Source: an uncultured Prevotellaceae bacterium
GTDB taxonomy: Bacteria > Bacteroidota > Bacteroidia > Bacteroidales > Bacteroidaceae
DNA length: 64,000 nucleotides
Reading direction: 5' to 3'
Assembly (NCBI GenBank): GCA_900315565.1
Contig: OMZS01000001.1
Location: forward strand, 62,001 to 126,000
The notes beneath the pieces are model-generated. The model was not told the origin of the DNA and made no database searches. It worked only from the letters and a program-made list of their open reading frames with translations. Shown here piece by piece: positions 15,899 through 24,488 of this stretch; position 1 is the stretch's first letter; each line of letters starts with the position of its first letter. The translations under genes were made by a program, and so were the position numbers.

Positions 15899-18526
15899 AT
15901 GAAAAAACTGTCAACATTCATCATAGCACTGCTGCTGCCCATGATGGCAGCAGCGCAGTGCTGGCCCGCAAACTACGGCGGCGTCATGCTGCAAGGCTTC
16001 TGGTGGGACTCTTTCCAGGAGTCCAAATGGACTGTGCTTGAAGAACAGGCCGACGAACTTTCACAGTATTTCGACCTCATCTGGATTCCCAACTCCGGGC
16101 AGACCAAAGAAGACCAATGGAACGCCCCTGGCAACTGGGGCTACGAGAACATGGGCTACAGCCCCGTGTATTGGCTCAAACACAACACCTGTTTCGGTAC
16201 CGAATATGAGCTGCGCTCCATGATCAATACCTACAAGGACAAAGGCGTGGGAATCATTGAGGACGTGGTGGTGAACCACAAGAACGGTCTCACCAACTGG
16301 GCCGACTTCCCCAACGAGACCAGGACTACCAGCACAGGCACATACACCATCACCTGGAGTCAGGACATGACCGACCTGTGGGGAATCTGCAAGAACGACG
16401 AGATTTTCACCTCGGGCAGTCCACTGGGCTATCACGACGGCACTCAGTACTGGTACGGCAGTGATGCTCACGACGACGAGCGCGACAACTTCGACGGCTG
16501 CCGCGACTTGGATCATGTGGATGCACGTGTGCAGAACAACATCAAGACCTACCTCGATTTCCTTATCAAAGACTTGGGCTATGTTGGTTTCCGCTACGAC
16601 ATGGTGAAAGGCTTCGCAGGCTACTATGTGGGCATGTACAACACTTCAGCCAAGCCTCAGTTCTCGGTCGGTGAGTATTGGGACAACTACGATGCCACTA
16701 CAGCATGGATAGGCAACACTACAGAGTACAGCAACGGTGCGGGGCAGTCGGCAGCCTTCGACTTCCCGCTAAAGTTCATCTTCAACGATGTGTTCAACAA
16801 CAACAACTGGACTGATTTCGGCTATGCCGGCATGGCTGCTGCTGACAACTACAAGCGTTGGTCAGTGACCTTTGTTGACAACCACGACACCTATCGCGAC
16901 AATAGCAAGCTCTCGAGCAACGTGCTGGCCGCCAACGCTTTCATCCTGGCCATGCCCGGCACTCCCTGCATCTTCCTGCGGCACTGGTATGACTACAAGC
17001 CGCAGCTCAAGAAAATGATACTGGCGCGCAAGGCTGCCGGCATCACCAACACGAGCGAGGTGAAGAGCCATTACTATCAAGACGGTGGCTATGTGACCAT
17101 CGTACAGGGCACCAACGGAAAGGTGCTCGTCACCAGCGGCTTTCCTCAGAATGTTGACTTGACTGGCTACAAATGCGTGGTGAGCGGCGATGAGACGAAT
17201 CCCAATTTCGCATATTATGTGAGCGACAATGTTACCGTGGATGAGCCAGACGAGGTGTTGCCTGAGAACATCACTATCTACGTGCGCACCACTGTTAACG
17301 ATGCCCACCTCTATGCTTGGGACAAGGACGGCAACAACTTTGGCAACTTGCCTGGCGAGGCAGTCAGCTCGTTTTACACAAAAACCATCGACGGCCAAGA
17401 GTGGTACTACCGCACTTATGATGTTGGCAAACTCAACGTCATTTTGAACAACGGCAATGGCACTCAGACGGGCGACATCACAAGTCTCACCGCCGATCAC
17501 TTCTTTGAGTACAGTGGCGGAACCACAGCCACAGACGTTACCTCAGCCCATGTGTATCAGTCTGACATGACCGTGGAGGAAGGTAAGGTGTATGCCTACT
17601 TCGAGCGGCCCGCAGGCTGGGGCAGCGACATCAAAGTGTGGGCTTGGAACAACACAGAGAACTTCACCGACGGCAACTGGCCTGGCCAGAGTGCTACGCT
17701 CGTGGGCACCGCCACCAATGGCAACGAGATTTGGAAATGGGTATGCGGCAACGACAATGCCACGCCAACAGCCATCGTCTTCAATTGCAACAACGGAACC
17801 AACCAGACCTCAGACCTTCCCTTCACCAACGGTGGCTATTACACCGTTGACGGTCTGCTGACCACCGCCGAGGCCAACGCACAGAAGGCAGAGGTGTTCA
17901 ACCGCGAGTTCACAGCCGACGTGCGCAGCACCGTATGCCTGCCCTTCAGCCTCAGTGCGGCTGACATGCAGCAGCTGAAAGGCACTGCCTACAAGCTGAC
18001 CGACTACGAGGACGGCTATCTGCGCTTCACCTCGGTGGAAAGCATGGAAGCCTTCAAACCCTACCTGCTCGTGGCCCGCGAAAGCGGAAAGATTCTGGCA
18101 CCATTCTCCTCCAAGGTCGTTGAAGAGGGTTACGGCGATGCTGTTGATGCTCGTCCCAACCATGAGATTTCGTTCATCGGCACTACCGAGGCCATGACGC
18201 TCATTTCCGACAACATGACCACCTACTACGGCTATAGCAATAACCAGTTTGTGAAGGCTGGCGACTCCAACGGTGTGAAGATATTGCCCTATCGTGCCTA
18301 CTTCGCCACCGACGCCGCATCAGGTGCCAAACTCAACGGCACTCTGTTCGACGACGAGGCCGTGCCTACGGCCATTGAGATTGTGCAGAACCGCGCAGAG
18401 CGGCCTGCTGCCGCCATCTACAACCTCAACGGACAGCGAGTGGATATTTCGAACTTCAAATCTCAAAATTCAAAGTTGGCCAAAGGTGTTTACATTATTG
18501 GCAACCGCAAGGTGGTGGTGAAGTAA
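15899..18526 (+). CDS. Secreted GH13 alpha-amylase with two CBM26-like modules and T9SS-like C-terminal domain
   Basis: Second alpha-amylase, 875 residues from the ATG at 15899; its signal peptide (MKKLSTFIIALLLPMMAAAQ) is nearly identical to that of the first amylase, pointing to tandem duplication. GH13 motifs: VVNHK near 124, GFRYDMVKG with nucleophile D234, FSVGEYWDN with acid/base E259, TFVDNHDTY with D330. Downstream are two CBM26-like modules (about 455-550, ITIYVRTTVNDAHLYAWD; and about 564-655, YFERPAGWGSDIKVWAWN), a beta-rich Prevotella-type domain (about 668-820, VRSTVCLPFSLS) and the sorting-type C-terminus (about 840-875, IYNLNGQRVD ... NRKVVVK). A strong terminator follows. Confidence 0.92.
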   Translation: MKKLSTFIIALLLPMMAAAQCWPANYGGVMLQGFWWDSFQESKWTVLEEQADELSQYFDLIWIPNSGQTKEDQWNAPGNWGYENMGYSPVYWLKHNTCFGTEYELRSMINTYKDKGVGIIEDVVVNHKNGLTNWADFPNETRTTSTGTYTITWSQDMTDLWGICKNDEIFTSGSPLGYHDGTQYWYGSDAHDDERDNFDGCRDLDHVDARVQNNIKTYLDFLIKDLGYVGFRYDMVKGFAGYYVGMYNTSAKPQFSVGEYWDNYDATTAWIGNTTEYSNGAGQSAAFDFPLKFIFNDVFNNNNWTDFGYAGMAAADNYKRWSVTFVDNHDTYRDNSKLSSNVLAANAFILAMPGTPCIFLRHWYDYKPQLKKMILARKAAGITNTSEVKSHYYQDGGYVTIVQGTNGKVLVTSGFPQNVDLTGYKCVVSGDETNPNFAYYVSDNVTVDEPDEVLPENITIYVRTTVNDAHLYAWDKDGNNFGNLPGEAVSSFYTKTIDGQEWYYRTYDVGKLNVILNNGNGTQTGDITSLTADHFFEYSGGTTATDVTSAHVYQSDMTVEEGKVYAYFERPAGWGSDIKVWAWNNTENFTDGNWPGQSATLVGTATNGNEIWKWVCGNDNATPTAIVFNCNNGTNQTSDLPFTNGGYYTVDGLLTTAEANAQKAEVFNREFTADVRSTVCLPFSLSAADMQQLKGTAYKLTDYEDGYLRFTSVESMEAFKPYLLVARESGKILAPFSSKVVEEGYGDAVDARPNHEISFIGTTEAMTLISDNMTTYYGYSNNQFVKAGDSNGVKILPYRAYFATDAASGAKLNGTLFDDEAVPTAIEIVQNRAERPAAAIYNLNGQRVDISNFKSQNSKLAKGVYIIGNRKVVVK

Positions 18527-18549
18527 ATCTTCCACTACACCATCATCAG

Positions 18550-18586
18550 TTGAGGGCATGCCCACGGGGCGTGCCCTCAATTTTTT
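18550..18586 (+). terminator. Rho-independent terminator after the amylase pair
   Basis: Stem TTGAGGGCA/TGCCCTCAA with a GC-rich loop and a run of six T at 18581-18586. Confidence 0.85.
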
Positions 18587-18596
18587 GACCTTTTCC

Positions 18597-18627
18597 TTGG
18601 CCATCTCAAATAAAAAACGTAATTTTG
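18597..18627 (+). promoter_or_regulatory. Candidate promoter of the GH53 gene
   Basis: A TTGG box (18597-18600) and TAATTTTG (18620-18627) are 19 bp apart, matching the Bacteroidetes -33/-7 layout. It lies directly after the terminator, so the galactanase gene is probably a separate unit. Confidence 0.5.
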
Positions 18628-18684
18628 CAAAAACTAAAACCAAATCATTTCTTAATGACATTACTTGTCACCCCCACACTGAGT

Positions 18685-19995
18685 ATGAGAAAAACAATTA
18701 TTGCAACGGTTTGCGCAATCATTTTGTTAGTAGGCAATCTCACTGCGCAAGCCCAAAAGTATGTTGGCGGCGACATCTCGCTGCTGCCAAAGTACGAAGA
18801 GCACGGAGCAAAATTTCTCGATAACAACGGCAAGGCCATCTCAGGTCCCATGATAGACTATTTCAAGCAACAGGGTTGGAATGCCATGCGCGTGCGCCTG
18901 TTTGTGAACCCCGAGAAAGCCTCAGCCGAACATAAGGGCGAGGGCGTTTGCCAGGACCTGGAGTTTGTGAAGGCGCTGGGCAAGCAAATCAAGGATGCCG
19001 GACTGGCCTTCATGCTCGACTTCCACTACAGCGACACCTGGACCGACCCGGGCAAGCACAGCACACCCTCGGCATGGACAAGCACCGACCCCGACCAACT
19101 GGCACAGACGCTCTACCAATACACCTGCGACTGTCTGAACGAACTGATAGAGGCTGGAGCCACGCCCGACTTCGTGCAGCCCGGCAACGAAATCACCTAC
19201 GGCATGCTCTGGCCCACAGGCCACTGCTATCCCGACGGCGGCGGCCACAGCGGAGGCACCTTCGCCAACTTTGCCAAATACCTGCAGGCAGGCATCCGGG
19301 CCATCCGCGAGACCTGCCCCGAAGCGCAAATCGTCATCCAGACCGAAATGAGCAAATCGCAGAACGTCACCAACTTCTACAAAACGCTGAAGCAATATAC
19401 CGACGACTACGACGTGATAGGCATTTCTTATTATCCCTACTATCACGGCACACTCACAACACTGAAAAACGTGCTCAACACGCTGTCGAGCAACTATCCC
19501 GACAAGAAAATACAAATCGTGGAAACGGGCTATTATCACAAATGGTATCCCGACAATGCCACCTATAAAATCAGCACGTTCCCCAACTGGCCCGCCACCG
19601 ATGCCGGACAGCTGCAGTTCACCAAGGACCTCATCGCCACTCTCAACGAGTACGAGAATGTTGACGGACTTTATTGGTGGTTCCCCGAGGCCAACGAGTG
19701 CGGACTGAACTGGAACACGCAGCGCGTTACAGACAACTGGTACAACGCATCGCTCTTCGACAACGAGACCGGCCGCGCCATGCAGGCTCTTTACGAACTG
19801 AAAAACTTCCTCACCGAAGAGCAACTTGGCATCGCATCATTAGAAAACACCCATCGCCCTGCAGCCAACAGCCGTCAAACAGCCGTCTTCAACCTCAACG
19901 GTCAACGGATGGAAAGTTCACAGCTGAAAGCTCAAGGTGCTGAATTACCCAAGGGCATCTACATTACAGGTAACCGCAAGGTGGTGATAAAATAA
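18685..19995 (+). CDS. Secreted GH53 endo-beta-1,4-galactanase
   Basis: Arabinogalactan endo-1,4-beta-galactanase, 436 residues from the ATG at 18685 (MRKTIIATVCAIILLVGNLT); two further upstream ATGs exist but break the signal peptide. GH53 landmarks: GGDISLLPKYEEHG after the signal, WNAMRVRLFVNP (65-76), LDFHYSDTWTDPGKH (111-125), QPGNEI with acid/base E169, and IVETGYY with nucleophile E280. The end (FNLNGQRMESS ... NRKVVIK) is a T9SS-like C-terminal domain. It cleaves beta-1,4-galactan side chains of pectin, so its place behind an alpha-glucan locus is odd, though the terminator and own promoter suggest separate control. Confidence 0.92.
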   Translation: MRKTIIATVCAIILLVGNLTAQAQKYVGGDISLLPKYEEHGAKFLDNNGKAISGPMIDYFKQQGWNAMRVRLFVNPEKASAEHKGEGVCQDLEFVKALGKQIKDAGLAFMLDFHYSDTWTDPGKHSTPSAWTSTDPDQLAQTLYQYTCDCLNELIEAGATPDFVQPGNEITYGMLWPTGHCYPDGGGHSGGTFANFAKYLQAGIRAIRETCPEAQIVIQTEMSKSQNVTNFYKTLKQYTDDYDVIGISYYPYYHGTLTTLKNVLNTLSSNYPDKKIQIVETGYYHKWYPDNATYKISTFPNWPATDAGQLQFTKDLIATLNEYENVDGLYWWFPEANECGLNWNTQRVTDNWYNASLFDNETGRAMQALYELKNFLTEEQLGIASLENTHRPAANSRQTAVFNLNGQRMESSQLKAQGAELPKGIYITGNRKVVIK

Positions 19996-20063
19996 AAAAC
20001 ACAAAACTAAAAGACACGCAACCTGGTAACCTCTAAATCGAATACTTACTAAGAACACGCACA

Positions 20064-20118
20064 GACGGACTCTCATGCTGACCATCACACGGCAGCAGCG
20101 GAGTCCGCCAATCTTTTC
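20064..20118 (+). terminator. Possible terminator after the GH53 gene
   Basis: CGGACTC (20066-20072) pairs with GAGTCCG (20101-20107), followed by a T-rich stretch. The long loop makes this a weak call. Confidence 0.35.
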
Positions 20119-20183
20119 TCATCACTCACGGTGATAAAACAATATCTTTCGCTTGAATGAAAGCAACCGCAAGAATGAAAACA

Positions 20184-20395
20184 AACCACAGATTTCACTG
20201 ATTCCACGGATTGCTCAGCTTATTTCAGCGAAAAAGACAATAAAAAAATCAACTCACGGCAATAATATCGTAACTTACGTCGATAAAAAAATATCTCACG
20301 ACGTTACGATTAAATTCTCTAGAAAATTTCATCGTAACGTCGTAAGATAATTCCGTAACTCTCGACAATAAAAAATAATCTCACGGTAATAACTG
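20184..20395. repeat. Dispersed palindromic repeats, TCTCACG family
   Basis: An arm-to-arm palindrome at 20292-20350 (ATCTCACGACGTTACGAT paired with ATCGTAACGTCGTaAGAT around a TTCTCTAGAAAAT centre) is flanked by partial arms at 20252-20290 and 20375-20390. Just before it (20184-20210) is a CACAGATTTCACTGATT segment, a short sequence of a type common in Bacteroidales intergenic DNA, seen again near 30570. With the hairpin that follows, this accounts for most of the 19996-20591 gap. Confidence 0.7.
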
Positions 20396-20458
20396 AATGT
20401 TCTCCAGTTTGCTTTATTCATTGCATATTTAACAACCTGTTTTATGAATAGTTTCAAT

Positions 20459-20537
20459 AAAGAAAACAGAGAAAAACAAACAAAAACAGAGAAAAACAAA
20501 AGGTTTTTTCCTGTTTTACCTGTTTTTCCCTGTTTTA
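20459..20537. repeat. AAAAACAG-type inverted repeat
   Basis: The left arm AAGAAAACAGAGAAAAACAA (with a second unit) pairs with the right arm CCTGTTTTTCCCTGTTTTAC. It lies about 55 bp beyond the end of nadD and could terminate transcription from that side. Confidence 0.65.
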
Positions 20538-20591
20538 CTTACAAATACCTTTTACCATGACGAGTGGCATCAGCGTAAATATTTACGCCAT

Positions 20592-21269
20592 CTACAGATA
20601 AAGGCCCTCGTGCTCAATGGCCTCAGCCACAGCTTTGGGCACCATGCGACGGATGCTTCGCCCTAAGCGGATGCGCTGGCGTATGTCAGTGCTGCTCATG
20701 TTGATGAGCGGCGTATCTACAAGCTGAACATTGGGCGGCAGCGACTGTGCGTCAACGGGTGAGCCCTGCCGGGGATACACCACCAGGCGATAGTCGCGCA
20801 GAATGTCGTCGGCGCGATACCACTGGCCGAAACGTTCCCAGTTGTCAGCACCGATGATGAGCACAAACTCGCGGTCGGGATAGTCAGCCGACATGCGGGT
20901 GAGCGTAGTGTGCATGTATGAGGGCCGCGGCAACCGGAACTCGTAGTCGCAGGCCGTGAGCCGCGGATGGCGTTGCAGTGCGAGGCGCACCAGCCTGAGC
21001 CGCTTGTCGTCGTCGAGCAGTTGCAGGTTCTGCTTAAACGGATTTTGCGGCGACACCACAAACCACACTTCGTCGAGCTGTGCCATTCGCAAAATGTTCA
21101 TGGCCAGCCTGACGTGCGCATTGTGAATGGGGTTGAAACTGCCGCCGTATATGCCCGTGAGGGTACGTTCCCTATGACCTACCCCCGACCCCTCCCCAAG
21201 GGAGCGGAAACCTGGCTTAACCCTCCCCAAGGGAGGGGACTTTATTACTTTTTCTGCCAGCATAAGCAA
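20592..21269 (-). CDS. nadD: Nicotinate-nucleotide adenylyltransferase with repeat-derived N-terminus
   Basis: Cytoplasmic NAD biosynthesis enzyme that adenylates nicotinate mononucleotide. The Rossmann-type nucleotidyltransferase core begins at T38 (LTGIYGGSFNPIHNAHVRLA) and the family ISSTxIR motif is present as MSSTDIRQRIR near the C-terminus. Length is 225 residues against about 190 usual, because residues of roughly 11-31 (SPPLGRVKPG and following) are translated from two GC-rich palindromic repeats (21178-21240). No ATG lies between the repeats and the core, so the start is the ATG at 21269 or 21263. The nucleotide-binding HxGH motif reads HNAH (49-52), an unusual Gly to Ala change. Last gene of a yicC-gmk-nadD cluster. 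Confidence 0.88.
   Translation of the reverse strand: MLMLAEKVIKSPPLGRVKPGFRSLGEGSGVGHRERTLTGIYGGSFNPIHNAHVRLAMNILRMAQLDEVWFVVSPQNPFKQNLQLLDDDKRLRLVRLALQRHPRLTACDYEFRLPRPSYMHTTLTRMSADYPDREFVLIIGADNWERFGQWYRADDILRDYRLVVYPRQGSPVDAQSLPPNVQLVDTPLINMSSTDIRQRIRLGRSIRRMVPKAVAEAIEHEGLYL
21178..21240. repeat. Two copies of the GC-rich palindromic repeat inside nadD
   Basis: Two degenerate copies around CCCTCCCCAAGGGAG cores, with ACCTACCCCCGACC on one side. They belong to the family at 21929-21963, 23711-23745 and 31338-31449, and are translated as part of NadD. Confidence 0.8.
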
Positions 21270-21363
21270 ATTAAATTGACTGAAGTTTCGGGGAGTTCTG
21301 ATTTAAACAACGAATTAATCGAACAGGGCTGGGGCAGCACAAATGCGAATGGCCGAGGGACAA

Positions 21364-22029
21364 TCAATTGCCAATTCCCAAAAACTCGCTGACAATGGCC
21401 AGCGCCTCGGCCTCAGCAGTGGCCAGGTCGTCGTTCACCACCACGCGGTCGAACTGCTCAGCAAAGGTGAGCTCGTACTGGGCGCGCGCTATGCGCTGGT
21501 CGATGACTTCGGGAGCGTCGGTGCCCCGGTTTTCCAAGCGCCGACGCAGCTCCTCGATGGAAGGAGGCTGTATGAAAAGGCTCAGCGCCTTGTCGCCGTA
21601 ATGCTGTTTGATGGCGCAGCCGCCTTTCACATCAACGTCGAACACCACATTCTGGCCTTTCTCCGTCTGCGAAGCCACCTGCGATTTCAGTGTGCCGTAG
21701 AAGCGGCCCTCGTACACCTCTTCGTATTCCAAGAACTCGTCGTTCTCAATTTTCTGCCGAAACTCCTCGGGCGTGAGGAAGAAATATTCCACACCGTTTT
21801 GCTCAGTTCCGCGCGGCGCACGACTGGTACACGAGATGCTGAACGCCAGGTTCAGCTCGGGATGCTCGGTCATGAGCCAGTTGATGATGGTGGATTTTCC
21901 GCTGCCACTGGGGGCGGAGACGATGATTAACCCACCCCGACCCTCCCGAAGGGAGGGAGTGCCTGCCGGATTGGGGGAGATGCTCTCACTTTTTGACTGC
22001 GGCATGTCTGGTTGTCTGTCTTGCTGCAT
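21364..22029 (-). CDS. gmk: Guanylate kinase with repeat-derived N-terminal insert
   Basis: GMP kinase (ATP + GMP to ADP + GDP), 221 residues against about 205 usual. The P-loop is APSGSGKST at 39-47; FSISCTSRAPRGTEQNGVEY and FLEYEEVYEGRFYGT are the GMP-binding signatures, and VVFDVDVKGG and the lid region follow normally. The extra N-terminal length includes GTPSLREGRGG (23-33), translated from a palindromic repeat at 21929-21963 and joined directly to the first beta strand (LIIVSAP). The ATG at 22029 is taken; one at 22005 is an alternative. It lies 24 bp after yicC and upstream of nadD on the same strand. Confidence 0.93.
   Translation of the reverse strand: MQQDRQPDMPQSKSESISPNPAGTPSLREGRGGLIIVSAPSGSGKSTIINWLMTEHPELNLAFSISCTSRAPRGTEQNGVEYFFLTPEEFRQKIENDEFLEYEEVYEGRFYGTLKSQVASQTEKGQNVVFDVDVKGGCAIKQHYGDKALSLFIQPPSIEELRRRLENRGTDAPEVIDQRIARAQYELTFAEQFDRVVVNDDLATAEAEALAIVSEFLGIGN
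21929..21963. repeat. GC-rich palindromic repeat inside gmk
   Basis: A 35-bp copy with the palindromic core CCCTCCCGAAGGGAGGG, preceded by AACCCACCCCGA and followed by AGTGCC. It is read in frame from the minus strand as GTPSLREGRGG, the same peptide and frame as one copy inside the membrane-protein gene at 30814-32223. Confidence 0.9.
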
Positions 22030-22053
22030 GGTATGATAATTGTTATGGTTTCC

Positions 22054-22929
22054 TTACAATGCGTTAAGCACTTGTTCTTTGATTTGTTCCAGCTCGTCTT
22101 TCATTCTAACGACAATGTTTTGCATCTCGGCCTGGTTGCTCTTTGAGCCGGTGGTGTTGATTTCGCGACCCATTTCCTGTGCGATGAATCCCAGTTTTTT
22201 TCCCTGTCCGGCAGGCTCGTCCATGGTTTGGCGGAAATAAGCCAGATGGTTGGCCAGTCGCTGCTTTTCTTCGCTGATGTCCAGTTTCTCAATGTAGTAA
22301 ATAAGCTCTTGCTCCAGACGGTTCTTGTCGTAGTCGGCCTCGGGAATGGCATTGAGCCCGTCGATGATGCGGGCACGTATTTTTTCCACGCGGCTCTTCT
22401 CGAAAGGCTCCAGTTCGGCGAGCAGACGGCCGATGTTATCTATTTTCTCAGCAAACTTGCGCTGCAGGGCCTCGCCTTCTTGCTGGCGGAAGCTCACCAG
22501 CTGGTCGATGGCCTCAACAACCGTCTGGCGGGCCAAGGCCCACTCTTCGTCGGTGAGAACTTCGGTTTCGGTTTTCGTCATCACGTCGGGCAGACGCATG
22601 ATGATAGCCAACGGGTCTTGTGGTGCGGGAATATGAGCCTCGGCGGCTATGGTGCTCATTTGCTTGTAATAGTTCTCCACCAGTGCGCCATTAATAGGCA
22701 GCGCGTCGGTGCCGGCATCTTTTTCCACCCAGATGGCAAAATCCACCTTGCCGCGGACAAGTTTTTGGGCAACGAGCTGTCTGATTTCCATTTCTTTCTC
22801 GCGATAGAGCGGGGCAATGCGTGTTGAGAGGTCAAGCGCCTTGCTGTTGAGCGACTTGATTTCTACGTTGATTTTCTTTTCTTTGTAGGCTACAACCGAT
22901 TTGCCGTAGCCTGTCATAGACTGTATCAT
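22054..22929 (-). CDS. yicC: YicC/YloC-family endoribonuclease
   Basis: Protein of 291 residues with the family N-terminus IQSMTGYGKSVVAYKEKKINV and C-terminus ending REINTTGSKSNQAEMQNIVV and MKDELEQIKEQVLN, both diagnostic of YicC/YloC. Members of this family act as metal-dependent endoribonucleases (shown for E. coli and Bacillus homologues). The middle is charged and helical. It heads the cluster with gmk and nadD, an arrangement (yicC-gmk) widely conserved in bacteria. A TACTTTTG box on the minus strand at 22953-22960 is a candidate -7 element. Confidence 0.92.
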   Translation of the reverse strand: MIQSMTGYGKSVVAYKEKKINVEIKSLNSKALDLSTRIAPLYREKEMEIRQLVAQKLVRGKVDFAIWVEKDAGTDALPINGALVENYYKQMSTIAAEAHIPAPQDPLAIIMRLPDVMTKTETEVLTDEEWALARQTVVEAIDQLVSFRQQEGEALQRKFAEKIDNIGRLLAELEPFEKSRVEKIRARIIDGLNAIPEADYDKNRLEQELIYYIEKLDISEEKQRLANHLAYFRQTMDEPAGQGKKLGFIAQEMGREINTTGSKSNQAEMQNIVVRMKDELEQIKEQVLNAL

Positions 22930-22952
22930 AGCGTTTTCTTGTTAAATTTCTG

Positions 22953-22991
22953 CAAAAGTACTGCTTTTTTGTGGGAAATTGCGTAATTTTG
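22953..22991. promoter_or_regulatory. Divergent promoter region yicC/tsaB
   Basis: On the minus strand TACTTTTG (22953-22960) points to yicC; on the plus strand TAATTTTG (22984-22991) points to tsaB, 26 bp before its ATG. Both match the TAnnTTTG -7 consensus. Clear -33 boxes at standard spacing were not found. Confidence 0.5.
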
Positions 22992-23016
22992 CAAAGAATT
23001 TCAAGAAACCTGCCCT

Positions 23017-23706
23017 ATGGCGTGCATATTGAACATAGAAACGAGCACCGACGTGTGCTCAGTGGCCGTCAGCGAAAACGGCACGTGCATCTTTAAGGAG
23101 GAAGACCACAGTGGCCCCAACCACGCCGTGAAGTTGGGTGTTTTTGTAGATGAGGCACTGTCGTTTACCGACAATCATGCCATTCCGTTCGACGCGGTGG
23201 CTGTGAGCAGCGGCCCCGGCTCTTACACGGGGCTGCGCATTGGCACCTCGATGGCCAAGGGCGTTTGCTATGCCCGCGACCTGAAGTTGCTGGCCGTGCC
23301 TACACTCGAAGTGCTGTGTGTGCCCGTGCTGCTGCGCCACGAGTTGCCCGACGACGCACTGCTCTGCCCGATGATCGACGCGCGCCGCATGGAGGTGTAT
23401 GCCGCCGTCTTCAACCGTGCGCTCAGGCCTGTCAGGGCCACCATGGCCGACGTGGTGGACCAGACCACGTACAAGGAGTTTCTCGACGAGCACCCTGTCT
23501 ATTTCTTTGGCAATGGTGCCGCCAAGTGCATGGACGCCATCGACCATCCCAATGCCCACCTGATAGAAGGCATTGAACCGCTGGCCAAAAACATGTTCCC
23601 GCTGGCCGAAAAGCGTTTTCTGCGCGAGGAGTTTGAGGATGTGGCCTACTTCGTGCCCAACTATCTGAAAGACTTTGTGGCACTCAAGCCCAAGAAACTG
23701 CTGTAG
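23017..23706 (+). CDS. tsaB: tRNA threonylcarbamoyladenosine biosynthesis protein TsaB
   Basis: Subunit of the TsaBD(E) complex that makes the t6A37 modification of ANN-decoding tRNAs. The ASKHA-fold N-terminus is clear: ILNIETSTDVCSVAV at 4-18, HAVKLGVFVDEAL, and VSSGPGSYTGLRIGTSMAKG at about 68-87. Length 229 residues is normal, and like other TsaB proteins it appears to be a scaffold without a full active site. The gene is divergent from yicC and followed at 23711 by a GC-rich palindromic repeat. Confidence 0.93.
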   Translation: MACILNIETSTDVCSVAVSENGTCIFKEEDHSGPNHAVKLGVFVDEALSFTDNHAIPFDAVAVSSGPGSYTGLRIGTSMAKGVCYARDLKLLAVPTLEVLCVPVLLRHELPDDALLCPMIDARRMEVYAAVFNRALRPVRATMADVVDQTTYKEFLDEHPVYFFGNGAAKCMDAIDHPNAHLIEGIEPLAKNMFPLAEKRFLREEFEDVAYFVPNYLKDFVALKPKKLL

Positions 23707-23710
23707 TGGC

Positions 23711-23800
23711 AACCCACCCCTACCCTCCCCAAGGGAGAGAAAGATATATTAAAAATGAAAGATGAAAAATGAAAGATGAAAAATGAAGGATGCCCCCAGC
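23711..23800. repeat. GC-rich palindromic repeat followed by AT-rich micro-repeats
   Basis: AACCCACCCCTACCC with a CCCTCCCCAAGGGAG core (23711-23745) begins four bases after the tsaB stop. It is followed by direct repeats of AAAATGAAAGATG (about 23752-23792). The only copy of the GC-rich family here that lies outside coding sequence. Confidence 0.8.
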
Positions 23801-23894
23801 ACCTTTAATCTTTATTTTTTCATCCCTATAGAGTAGAGGTAAGATACAAGAGATTGAATAATAATTGAAAAACAAGAGATTGTGAAATAGTCAC

Positions 23895-24482
23895 ATGGAT
23901 ATACAAGGCTTAGATTATAACACCCAACGCGAGCGGCTGGTGCTGCCCGAGTACGGACGCGAAATACAGAAGATGGTTGACCACGCCGTGCAGCTGCCCA
24001 CCAAGGCCGAGCGCCAGCGGTGTGCCGAAACCATTGTCGGCATCATGGAGCGCATGTTTGCGCAAAACCGCGAGAATCCTGAATACAAACAAAAGTTGTG
24101 GGACCATCTGGCACTGATGAGCAATTTTCAGCTCGACATCGACTGGCCTTACGACGTTTCGGGCGCACGGCAGATTGCCACGAAGCCCGAACCGCTGGGC
24201 TACCCCATGACAAAGATACCGGTGCGCCACTACGGAAACCTGATTTTCGAAGTGTTTGAAAAGCTCAAGACCATGCCCGCCGGCCCCGAGCGCGACGAGC
24301 TGGCCCGCGTTACGGCCAACCAAATGAAACAGAGCCTGTTGCAGTGGAGCCACGGCTCGTCAGACGACGAGAAGGTGGTGTCGGACATGGCCCGCTTCAC
24401 CGACGGAAAGATTCAGCTCGACCTCGACACTTTCCGTTTTGAGAAAGTATCGGAAAAAGAACTCAGACGAAGAAAAAAATAA
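23895..24482 (+). CDS. DUF4290 family protein
   Basis: Cytoplasmic protein of 195 residues, predicted mainly helical, with the DUF4290 N-terminus GLDYNTQRERLVLPEYGREIQ. It is a conserved Bacteroidetes family of unknown function, often next to murA as here, where murA starts 6 bp after its stop. The C-terminus is basic (KELRRRKK). No catalytic motif is apparent. Start chosen at the ATG at 23895, which fits the family N-terminus. Confidence 0.85.
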   Translation: MDIQGLDYNTQRERLVLPEYGREIQKMVDHAVQLPTKAERQRCAETIVGIMERMFAQNRENPEYKQKLWDHLALMSNFQLDIDWPYDVSGARQIATKPEPLGYPMTKIPVRHYGNLIFEVFEKLKTMPAGPERDELARVTANQMKQSLLQWSHGSSDDEKVVSDMARFTDGKIQLDLDTFRFEKVSEKELRRRKK

Positions 24483-24488
24483 GAGCTT

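Noticed and set aside
18701-18716. GCAACGGTTTGC as a third LacI-type operator
   Set aside because: Two mismatches to the other sites and a position inside the GH53 signal-peptide coding sequence make chance more likely.
18922-19824. Minus-strand open frame of 300 codons opposite GH53
   Set aside because: Shadow of the galactanase gene; no start context or family match.
20153-20350. Open frame of 65 codons in the gap after GH53
   Set aside because: Made of dispersed repeat sequence; no homologous features.
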